NCBI GenBank assembly: GCA_045579045.1
Contig: JAZNLL010000120.1
Coordinates: 19,876 to 83,875, forward strand
From: Avoscillospira sp045579045
GTDB lineage: Bacteria; Bacillota; Clostridia; Oscillospirales; Oscillospiraceae
Reading direction: 5' to 3'
DNA length: 64,000 nt
Position 1 is the stretch's first letter; each line of letters begins with the position of its first letter. Positions 52,889-60,013 of this stretch are shown in pieces. The position numbers and the translations under genes are program-made. Below the pieces are notes generated by a model. That model saw only the letters and a program-made list of their open reading frames with translations. It was not told the origin of the DNA and made no database searches.

Positions 52889-53077
52889 TTGTATTTCAGG
52901 GTGGAGCTAATTTTAGGGCGGAGCAATTTTAGGGTGGAAGGAGTAATACCGGGGACTAGGTTTGTCCCCCGTTCCGCAAGCAGACCATGGAATACCGATA
53001 AACAGGACTTGGAAAACCGTAATTGCCAAAGGGCAGTTGCGGTCTTTTTTTGTCCACAAATACGAAAGGAGCAGCAT
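52889..53077 (+). promoter_or_regulatory. Leader B: GGA-array, hairpin and attenuator before module 3
   Basis: Leader of about 187 nt. 52889-52944 repeats the 56-base block of leader A with one C/T change. The following hairpin is GGGGAC / GTCCCC (52951-52969), where leader A has a G-U in place of the A-U pair, so pairing is kept while sequence changes. Between the elements the two leaders have little similarity. The terminator at 53016 and a GAAAGGAG site close the leader. Confidence 0.75.
53016..53051 (+). terminator. Attenuator hairpin of leader B
   Basis: ACCGTAATTGCC pairs with GGCAGTTGCGGT, then C and seven T residues, 27 bases before the JAMM-protein start. Equivalent to the hairpin at 43718-43754, with changes that keep the pairs. 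Confidence 0.85.
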
Positions 53078-54379
53078 ATGAACGAATACGACAGCAACTA
53101 TGAATTTCCTGTGATCGATGATGGTGAGGAATTTGATTTCGAAGCCATTTTCGGAAAACAGGAAGTCCCTGCACCGGCACCTGCATTGGAGCCTGTTGCA
53201 GAAGAACCCATCGCAGTGCCTGTGGAAGCAACCGCACCTCCTGTTGAGGAGCAGCCTAAGCCTCCTGTAGAAAATAAGGAGTCTGCTGAGCCTCTGCTTT
53301 CTCTGTTTCCCACGGACACTGCCGCAGAAGAACCGAAACCCCAGACAGCACCTGCCGATCCTGTAAAGAAGGAGCCTGAAAGCACGGATACCACATCCCT
53401 GTTCGACAAGCCTCCCGTATTTTCCTACGGCGGTGCAAAAGAAAACATCGCAGACGCATCCATCACCTTTGAGGAACTGCGGATCCAGAAAGCAGACGAC
53501 TTTCCCGAACTGGAAGAAGCCAAGTCTGTCACCTGGCGTGTACGCTACGGCACTACCACGAAATCCATCACAGATCCCAAAGGCACCACCGTCATTCAGA
53601 TCAAAAAAGAGATCGAACGGTCCAAGGCATTCCTGGACAGTCTGAAGAAAGGCAAGGACAAAAATCCCTCCTGCCTCGTGACACCCTCAGTAACAGCAAA
53701 GAGCAAGGGCATCGCCGCATACAAAGGCGTATTTACCTCTCTTGAAACAGCCAGAGCTTCCGACAAAGTTATCTGCCTCATTCCCTCGCAGGATGGACAG
53801 GTCTATGAGCTTCGGAAGAATGAACTGGGTGAGTTTATCGCCCCAAAACACAACATCAAAGAGTTTCCCAAGATCAGAGCCGGGTTCCGCCCGGCTCTGC
53901 CCCAAATCCCCAGACAGATCATCGGTCAGCTCATCGCCTTTTTTCGGGGCTTCATGGGCAGTGACCATGAATATGAAGCACTGACTCAGATCTATTGGGA
54001 TCGGGAAACGGAAGAATTTGCAGTTCACATTCCCAAGCAGACTGCATCCAAAGCCAGCATCCATGCCGATATGAGAAATAACACCCTGCCGGATGACCGG
54101 TATCTGCACTATGCAGATGTGCACTCTCATAACAGCATGGCTGCGAAATTCTCCTGTACGGATGATCACGATGAGCGTCCCACCGGCCTTTATATCGTCA
54201 TTGGCCGGTTGGACCGCTTCTATCCCGACATCTCTGCAAGGATCTCCTGCGGCGGTACCTTCCATGACATTGACCCCTCTTTGGTTCTGGAAAACATCGA
54301 GGAGGAATTCCCTTTGGAATGGATCGATCAGGTGGAAAAGGTTTCTTCTTCCTTTTGGAAAGAAGGTGATCCGGAATGA
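53078..54379 (+). CDS. JAMM/JAB metalloprotease-type protein (PRTRC protein A-like)
   Basis: A 433-residue protein. Residues 20-115 are acidic and Pro/Glu-rich, probably disordered. Residues 128-260 form an unrecognised domain that includes VTWRVRYGTTTKSIT and helix VIQIKKEIERSKAFLDSL. The C-terminal part has the complete JAMM motif HSHNSMAAKFSCTD (H349, H351, S359, D362) with a likely upstream Glu at 298 or 300. JAMM enzymes remove ubiquitin-like tags. The next gene is an E1-like ThiF, as in PRTRC cassettes. The ATG at 53078 follows GAAAGGAG; the frame is open upstream through the leader, which I treat as non-coding. Confidence 0.88.
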   Translation: MNEYDSNYEFPVIDDGEEFDFEAIFGKQEVPAPAPALEPVAEEPIAVPVEATAPPVEEQPKPPVENKESAEPLLSLFPTDTAAEEPKPQTAPADPVKKEPESTDTTSLFDKPPVFSYGGAKENIADASITFEELRIQKADDFPELEEAKSVTWRVRYGTTTKSITDPKGTTVIQIKKEIERSKAFLDSLKKGKDKNPSCLVTPSVTAKSKGIAAYKGVFTSLETARASDKVICLIPSQDGQVYELRKNELGEFIAPKHNIKEFPKIRAGFRPALPQIPRQIIGQLIAFFRGFMGSDHEYEALTQIYWDRETEEFAVHIPKQTASKASIHADMRNNTLPDDRYLHYADVHSHNSMAAKFSCTDDHDERPTGLYIVIGRLDRFYPDISARISCGGTFHDIDPSLVLENIEEEFPLEWIDQVEKVSSSFWKEGDPE

Positions 54380-55137
54380 GATTTTCCATGACCCGTCCGG
54401 TCAAGATCGTCATGTTGGGAGCCGGCGGCACAGGAGGTCATATTGCACCGCACCTGTACCGGCTTCTGTACGCATTGGATCGGCCTGTCCGTTTCATCAT
54501 CTGCGACGGTGATGTGGTTGAACAGAAAAATCTGGTCCGTCAGAATTTCATTCCCGCAGACCTCGGTGAGAACAAGGCGAAAGTGCTGGCAGAACGGTAT
54601 GCCTCCGTCTTTGGCATGGAAACAGAATATGTGCCCGGTTTCGTGGAAACGGAAGATCGGCTGAAGCAGCTGGTCACACCGCAAATTTGGAAGCGGGACT
54701 ACGGGAAAACCATCATCAAGGAACAGGTCATCCTTATCGGTGCGGTAGACAACAACAAGAGCCGTCAGCTCTGCCACCGTGTGTTTTACCAGATGGACGA
54801 TCTGATCTACATCGACAGCGGCAACGGCGAACACACCGGTCAGGTCGTCTGCGGTATCCGCAATGGCGGCAGGACCATCTATCGTCCCATCGGTGCAGCC
54901 TATCCGGATGTGCTGAAGGAAACAGACAAGTTCCCCACAGAACTCAGCTGTGCGGAAGCCTCTGTGTCCGCACCCCAGAGTATCGCAGCCAATGTGACGG
55001 CGGCCAACACCGTGGTCAACATGATCTACAACATTTTGGCTCTGGGAGAAAGCCGTGTCCGGCAGGTCACCTTCGCCACCAAGTCTGTCAATGTCCGTCC
55101 AACCCTCCAAAAGCAGCGGCAGAAAAAGGCCGCCTGA
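54376..55137 (+). CDS. ThiF/E1-like adenylyltransferase (PRTRC ThiF)
   Basis: A 253-residue protein of the E1/ThiF/MoeB fold. The nucleotide-binding loop is GAGGTG at 15-20; DGDVVEQKNLVRQNF (44-58) supplies the conserved Asp, Asn and Arg; D125 is in GAVDNNKS; Cys192 in TELSCAEAS is a candidate thioester cysteine. In PRTRC cassettes this protein accompanies a JAMM protein and an E2-like protein, all three of which are present here. The ATG overlaps the upstream stop by 4 bases, so the two proteins are translated together. A basic tail (QKQRQKKAA) ends the protein. Confidence 0.9.
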   Translation: MRFSMTRPVKIVMLGAGGTGGHIAPHLYRLLYALDRPVRFIICDGDVVEQKNLVRQNFIPADLGENKAKVLAERYASVFGMETEYVPGFVETEDRLKQLVTPQIWKRDYGKTIIKEQVILIGAVDNNKSRQLCHRVFYQMDDLIYIDSGNGEHTGQVVCGIRNGGRTIYRPIGAAYPDVLKETDKFPTELSCAEASVSAPQSIAANVTAANTVVNMIYNILALGESRVRQVTFATKSVNVRPTLQKQRQKKAA

Positions 55138-55155
55138 ACAGAAAGGAATTTGCAC

Positions 55156-55893
55156 ATGAAAACTGTTTATATCCCTCAGGGTGAAAGCCGCACCTATGAA
55201 AATCTCGTGACCGATCTGGTCGTTGTCCACGGTTATCTGCATATCACCCACAATCTCAAGGCCAAGAAAATCATCGGTAAGGGCGCCATTGACGCAGGCG
55301 ATGTGTCTGCGGATATCGTGTCCATTGACGATCTGGAATGTGCACGGGTCACCTGCAGGAAGCTTATGGCCAAGCGTGTCAACAGCGCGGAGGTCTTCGC
55401 CTCTGACAGTGCTGCCGTTTCCTGTTTCCTTGGTTCTGCCTATGTGCGGACCGGCAAGCTGACCACGACCGTCAGCGAGATCGATGTGGTAGATGCACAG
55501 GAGATCGTCAATCTCCGTCCCCACAAGTATGGGATGCTCTTTACTCTGCTGGCTTCGGCACTGCACTCCCTTTGGGCACGCATGACCGGTTACGACTGGT
55601 CCGGCGAAGCCATGGACGCAGAGTTTGAGGTCATACGAGAACAGGACAACAACGATCCCATGCCTGTCACCAGAGAAGAGATCGCCAAAACGGTCCGTGA
55701 GATCATGGCACAGGAAAACGAGGATGATTTTGAACTGAAGCGGATCATCGCCCAGTTCAAGCTCCTGCGGGAGCGCGGTTATACCCTGAAGATCATCCCC
55801 GGCACGCCGGAAGAAAACGCCCCGAAGTTCGGTGCAGCAACTGCCGACATTCTGCCCTTTGATGAGGCCATCAGCCATGGAAAAGCAGCATGA
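55156..55893 (+). CDS. Bactofilin-like beta-helix protein
   Basis: A 245-residue protein. Residues 1-115 consist of short repeating beta units (VVVHGYLHITHNLKAKKIIG, GAIDAGDVSADIVSIDDLEC, VNSAEVFASDSAAVSCFLGS), the style of bactofilin or other right-handed beta-helix polymers. The C-half is helical and acidic (PVTREEIAKTVREIMAQENE). The ATG at 55156 follows GAAAGGAA. Located between ThiF and the methyltransferase genes, it may be a scaffold. Bactofilin assignment is by pattern, not motif. Confidence 0.75.
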   Translation: MKTVYIPQGESRTYENLVTDLVVVHGYLHITHNLKAKKIIGKGAIDAGDVSADIVSIDDLECARVTCRKLMAKRVNSAEVFASDSAAVSCFLGSAYVRTGKLTTTVSEIDVVDAQEIVNLRPHKYGMLFTLLASALHSLWARMTGYDWSGEAMDAEFEVIREQDNNDPMPVTREEIAKTVREIMAQENEDDFELKRIIAQFKLLRERGYTLKIIPGTPEENAPKFGAATADILPFDEAISHGKAA

Positions 55894-57283
55894 GGCAACA
55901 ACGCGGTGCATCGCTGTTCAGCGTCTGAGAGAGCTGCAGACCACGCTTTTGCAGCAAAGTCAGATACTGGTGCTGAACCGGGCAAAAGTGGAGAAATTCC
56001 GAAATACAAACCTGGCAAAGGCGCAAAGCCATTATCAGGAGCTGGAAAAGAGCAGACAGACCTTGCTTTCTATCTTTCAGGATATTCAGCTGAATCTTCT
56101 GGAATTGGAAAATAACCGTCTGGCAGCCGTTGCCGGAAAGCTCCGACAAGGTCTATCCGGCTTTCCCCTGATGAAAGGCAACTACAAAACTGTCTATGAA
56201 GCCTTTGTCAAATTCGCAAAACAGCTTCCCGTGACGGAAGATACCGTCAATGCCGCCGTCATTGGCAGGCTCATGAACTATGTCCGCATGGGCTACTACC
56301 CCACAGATCCGGAGAACATCGACCACATTCTGCGAGCCATTCAATTCCCGGAAGGTGTGACCACCAATCTGTTGGATCCCTGCTGCGGCTGCGGAAAGGC
56401 GCTGCGCCAACTGGCCACCGGCAACAACTGCTTCACCTACGGTGTGGAACTGGATGAATGCCGGGCAGAGGAAGCACAGGCCACGCTCCACCGTGTAGGC
56501 ATGGGCAGCTTCTTCCACAGCAGAATCAGCAATGAGGCTTTTCATGTGCTGTTCTTGAATCCGCCTTATATGTCCGTTATGACAGAAGGCGGTGGACGGA
56601 CACGGTATGAAAAGCGGTTTCTGGCTGAGAGCATTCGCCATTTGATGATAGGTGGACTTCTGATCTACATCATTCCCTACTATCGGCTGACAGAGGACCT
56701 TTGCCATATTCTGGCAGATAACTTCTCTGACCTGTCGGTGTGGAGGTTCACAGATCGGGAGTTCTCCAAATTCCGTCAGATCGCGGTTCTTGGCCTACGG
56801 AAACCAAGGGAGACCAATAGCCCCTGTGATCTGCAGAAGTATGCCTGTGATCCGGACGTCATTCCCCGTGTCGAGCAAATTGACCCGCAGCGGTATGTGC
56901 TGCCGGACACCCCGAAAACTGTCACCGTATTCAAAGGCGAAAAGTTCAACGAGAAAGAGCTGGAACGTCAGCTCTGCCGTTCCAACAGCCTGCAGCGGCT
57001 CATCCGCAGCAAAAGCGAATTGGACAGTGCAGAGAAACGGCCTTTGCTTCCTCTCTCCATTGGACAAATCGGCTTGGTGGGCGGCTCCGGTATGATCAAC
57101 GGCCTGATTGAGTGCGATACACCGCACATCATCAAGGGACGGATCATCAAGGTCAAGCACACAGATCGGGAAGAAGAATACGATCAGTGGGGCCGGTATG
57201 CCGGTGCCGAAATACGGGAAGTCATCAGCAACAAAATGGTTTTCAATGTTCTGACGCCCACCGGCTTCAAGGCATTGACATAG
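55877..57283 (+). CDS. N6-adenine-type DNA methyltransferase (DUF6094-like)
   Basis: A 468-residue protein: helical N-terminus (1-85, coiled-coil-like RLRELQTTLLQQSQILVLN), then a class I methyltransferase domain with SAM-binding LLDPCCGCGKALRQL at about 170-184 and catalytic LNPPYMS at about 229-235 (NPPY type, typical of N6-adenine enzymes). The rest (300-468) is beta-rich. No restriction endonuclease is next to it. The ATG at 55877 overlaps the upstream gene by 17 bases; the frame's earlier start is inside that gene. It could mark element DNA or evade restriction. DUF6094 is from memory. Confidence 0.85.
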   Translation: MEKQHEATTRCIAVQRLRELQTTLLQQSQILVLNRAKVEKFRNTNLAKAQSHYQELEKSRQTLLSIFQDIQLNLLELENNRLAAVAGKLRQGLSGFPLMKGNYKTVYEAFVKFAKQLPVTEDTVNAAVIGRLMNYVRMGYYPTDPENIDHILRAIQFPEGVTTNLLDPCCGCGKALRQLATGNNCFTYGVELDECRAEEAQATLHRVGMGSFFHSRISNEAFHVLFLNPPYMSVMTEGGGRTRYEKRFLAESIRHLMIGGLLIYIIPYYRLTEDLCHILADNFSDLSVWRFTDREFSKFRQIAVLGLRKPRETNSPCDLQKYACDPDVIPRVEQIDPQRYVLPDTPKTVTVFKGEKFNEKELERQLCRSNSLQRLIRSKSELDSAEKRPLLPLSIGQIGLVGGSGMINGLIECDTPHIIKGRIIKVKHTDREEEYDQWGRYAGAEIREVISNKMVFNVLTPTGFKALT

Positions 57284-57295
57284 AGGAGGATAATT

Positions 57296-57571
57296 ATGAT
57301 TCCTGAACCGAAATTTCCTATGGGACAACTGTACTGCACCCCCGGTGTACTGCAGCAGGTCTCTTACATTGAACTGGACTCCAGACTTTCCCAGCACCGA
57401 CGCTGTGACTGGGGCGACCTGTGCGAAGAGGATAAGAAACGGAATGATCTGGCGCTAAAAAACGGCGGCAGATTGTTTTCTGCCTATACGTGTGCTCCGA
57501 ACACAAGAATCTGGATCATTACGGAAGCAGACCGGTCAGCAACGACGATCCTGCTGCCGGAAGAGTATTGA
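57296..57571 (+). CDS. Small plasmid-associated protein
   Basis: A 91-residue protein containing LSQHRRCDWGDLCEEDKKRN and RIWIITEADRSATTILLPEE. I recognise this as a protein family that is widespread on plasmids and often given as a plasmid-related protein; its function is unknown. AGGAGG precedes the ATG. It follows the methyltransferase by 12 bases. Confidence 0.85.
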   Translation: MIPEPKFPMGQLYCTPGVLQQVSYIELDSRLSQHRRCDWGDLCEEDKKRNDLALKNGGRLFSAYTCAPNTRIWIITEADRSATTILLPEEY

Positions 57572-57580
57572 GGTGGCCGT

Positions 57581-57874
57581 ATGGATCTTGATTTGCAAGA
57601 ATTCGTAACAGCCATCCGGCAGACAGAGGTCAAGTCAGACATCGACCTTCCCGTGGTATCCGACTATGTGATGAAGCACATCTATGAGCCCCTTCGTCGG
57701 GACGAAAAAGTACGCTTCGCTGAACTGGACTTTGAGGCTTTCAGCGAAGAAGACATCCATGAGCTGAACGAGCTGATGGAGGCTTACAGTCACATGGAAC
57801 ACAGGCTAATCCAATTGAGCCGAAGATTCTGTGAGACCGAAACATCCACCGTACAGCACCGGGCGTTTTGTTAG
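57581..57874 (+). CDS. Small acidic helical hypothetical protein
   Basis: A 97-residue acidic protein (LQEFVTAIRQTEVKSDIDLP, FSEEDIHELNELMEAYSHME). No motif, signal or span. It lies 9 bases after the previous gene and 10 bases before the next, all in module 3. Confidence 0.75.
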   Translation: MDLDLQEFVTAIRQTEVKSDIDLPVVSDYVMKHIYEPLRRDEKVRFAELDFEAFSEEDIHELNELMEAYSHMEHRLIQLSRRFCETETSTVQHRAFC

Positions 57875-57884
57875 GAGGCGGCAC

Positions 57885-58451
57885 ATGACTTACGATGACA
57901 TTCGGGAAGTGCTTCCCTCCATATCCGCTGCCTGTATGTATTACGCATACGGAAAGCTGGACAAATTGCAGAAGCTGGGACTGGATGAGGCCACAGATGA
58001 CTTTTACATGATGTACTATGAGCTGTTGGATGCCAGTGCTGACTTTGTCTGCTCTGACTACAATGAATATTACAACACCTCCAGATGGTACTTCAGCTTC
58101 AAAAACATGATGGAGTATTACAGGCTCTGCCGGGACTACTGCAACAAATGCAGTGTTTCCCTGAAGGACAATCCATATATGCGGGAAGCAGAACTGGCTG
58201 TGGATCGGATCATGTCTCTCAATCACGCCTATGGCTACGGCTACCGGCTGAACACCAGGATCAACCATCAATGGGCCAGCGGGATCGTACTGGAAACAGA
58301 CGAATACTTTGACGGCCACGAGGAAGTGCTGGAAGCGCTCCTGTGTCTGGATGAATGGTTCCGGCAGGGTGCTGACAAGTTGAAAGATGATCTGCACAGC
58401 ACAACGGTCATTCTGTTCCCGGCTGCTGCAGAGCGAAAGGAGGCAGCATGA
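57885..58451 (+). CDS. Hypothetical protein rich in Tyr and acidic residues
   Basis: A 188-residue soluble helical protein (YYAYGKLDKLQKLGLDEATD, FYMMYYELLDASADFVCSDY, YYRLCRDYCNKCSVSLKDNP). The ATG at 57885 follows TAGGAGGCGG; its end overlaps the E2-like gene by 4 bases. No known family. Tight coupling suggests work with the E2-like protein. Confidence 0.8.
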   Translation: MTYDDIREVLPSISAACMYYAYGKLDKLQKLGLDEATDDFYMMYYELLDASADFVCSDYNEYYNTSRWYFSFKNMMEYYRLCRDYCNKCSVSLKDNPYMREAELAVDRIMSLNHAYGYGYRLNTRINHQWASGIVLETDEYFDGHEEVLEALLCLDEWFRQGADKLKDDLHSTTVILFPAAAERKEAA

Positions 58452-59116
58452 ACGCACTTTGTGAACTGGTCATTCGCATTGACCCGGAAAACAGGCGTAT
58501 CCGTCTGGAGAATGAGGAAAACGGCATCATCAGCTACAAGGAGATCTCTCCGGAAGGGCTGATCGCCAGTTTCCAGAAAAGCATTCGCACAGACAGTGTC
58601 AAAAGCGGTTTTCTGCCGCCCAACTGTTTCCATGTAGAGGTACATGCTGACAAAAGCAAGACCTACTGCCTGTGGCACCCGGAACTTTATGCGGACATCA
58701 GCTACTACGGCACGGAGTACGAACATTTTCCCTTGCCCCGGCTGGTATTTGGCTTTCAAGTATCCGAGCAGGGAAAGGTATCCGGCTGTAAGCTGGGCGT
58801 CATTGACGATGAACGGCCTACGGCAGACACAAAAATGTATCACTATCCGTTTTCCAATGTGGGCGGTTTCAATCTGTGCATCGGAGGCAATGCCTTGCCG
58901 ATCTACAAGAAACCTCACACCCTGGCGAACTTACCCGGTTTTCTGCTGCGGCTGCCCAACAACAATGACAGCTATCGGCAGGGCTATAACCGACTGTCTC
59001 TCCCTTATCGGGAGCTGCTGAACCATCTGAAGGACAAAGAACCATCGTATTACTACTCAGACATTCTTGTACCCAACGACAAGTGTCTGGGTGATTTTGT
59101 ATCCGGGAGGTATTAA
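58448..59116 (+). CDS. E2-like protein, PRTRC protein B type
   Basis: A 222-residue protein. VIDDERPTADTKMYHYPF, then SNVGGFNLCIGGNALP, matches the core of PRTRC protein B, which has an E2 ubiquitin-conjugating fold. The run N137-V138 ... L-C144-I-G is laid out as the active-site loop of E2 enzymes (P-N-V-x-x-x-G-x-I-C-L), so Cys144 is a candidate catalytic residue. With the JAMM and ThiF genes upstream this completes protease, E1 and E2 functions. A separate ubiquitin-like gene was not recognised. Confidence 0.82.
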   Translation: MNALCELVIRIDPENRRIRLENEENGIISYKEISPEGLIASFQKSIRTDSVKSGFLPPNCFHVEVHADKSKTYCLWHPELYADISYYGTEYEHFPLPRLVFGFQVSEQGKVSGCKLGVIDDERPTADTKMYHYPFSNVGGFNLCIGGNALPIYKKPHTLANLPGFLLRLPNNNDSYRQGYNRLSLPYRELLNHLKDKEPSYYYSDILVPNDKCLGDFVSGRY

Positions 59117-59998
59117 ATGAAAGACATCAACAAAATGCGGGAAGGGCTGTGTAAGCCTTTTGCTCCGGAAGATCTGGAATGGCGTATTCAGGTCATGTCC
59201 AAAGATCAAACCAGTGGTCTGGCTGTTCCTTATGTGACCAATCGAGCCATTCAGGATCGGCTGGACGATGTAATTGGCCCCGAAAACTGGCACAACGACT
59301 ATAAGCCCTGGCACGGTAACGGAAAACGGGAAGCCCAGATCTGCGGCATTTCCATTTACTTCGAAGGCCGCGGCTTTATCACCAAATGGGATGGTGCCGA
59401 GGACACCGACGTGGAACCTGTCAAGGGCGGTTTATCCGACTCTATGAAGCGGTCGGCGGTCCAGTGGGGCATCGGCCGTGTGCTGTATAAGATGAACCCC
59501 ATCTGGGTGGGCATTGAAAAGAAAGGCAACAGTTTCGTCATCAAAGACTCCGAGCGTGTTCGCCTGAATAGTGCTTATCTCGATATGCTGAAAAAGCTCA
59601 GTCTGCAGCCGGCACAGCCCGGTGGCCTGCAGCCTCAGCTGACACCCAGACAGATCGCAGCACCCACACAACAGGCTCCTGCACAGCAGCCACAGAATCG
59701 TCAACAGAACCAGCAACCTGCTCATCCCCCTGTCCCATTCCCCGGCAGACCGGCTACGGAATACCGGGTACTGAACGCCCAGCGGCAGCAGGGTATGGAC
59801 GGACAGATCAGTATGCGGTTGATCTTGGAAAATGCCGACGGCAAGAAGCTCAACGCCTTTGCCCAGGGAGATCATCCCGCTTTGGTAAGCGGTACGGAAC
59901 TCTTCAATGTGAAGATCACCACCCATCGGCAGGACAGCGTTGTGTTCTATGTGCTGAACGCCTATAACATCATTCCGTCTGCGCCCCAGGCGGCATAA
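59117..59998 (+). CDS. Rad52/22-type single-strand annealing protein
   Basis: A 293-residue protein. Residues 10-150 match the Rad52/22 recombinase type: PFAPEDLEWRIQVMSKDQTS, AIQDRLDDVIGPENWHNDYK, WDGAEDTDVEPVKGGLSDSM, KRSAVQWGIGRVLYKM. Then a Gln/Pro-rich linker (195-220) and a C-terminal beta-rich domain (YRVLNAQRQQGMDGQISMRL). Rad52-like proteins anneal complementary strands in phage and plasmid recombination. It starts directly after the E2-like stop and precedes an SbcC-like gene, making a repair pair. Confidence 0.9.
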   Translation: MKDINKMREGLCKPFAPEDLEWRIQVMSKDQTSGLAVPYVTNRAIQDRLDDVIGPENWHNDYKPWHGNGKREAQICGISIYFEGRGFITKWDGAEDTDVEPVKGGLSDSMKRSAVQWGIGRVLYKMNPIWVGIEKKGNSFVIKDSERVRLNSAYLDMLKKLSLQPAQPGGLQPQLTPRQIAAPTQQAPAQQPQNRQQNQQPAHPPVPFPGRPATEYRVLNAQRQQGMDGQISMRLILENADGKKLNAFAQGDHPALVSGTELFNVKITTHRQDSVVFYVLNAYNIIPSAPQAA

Positions 59999-60013
59999 GG
60001 AAAGGAGAAGCCC

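Noticed and set aside
53078..53400. The Pro/Glu-rich N-terminus of the JAMM protein as an artefact of a wrong start
   Set aside because: The GAAAGGAG site fits the ATG at 53078 and the frame is uninterrupted; acidic disordered heads are common in such proteins.
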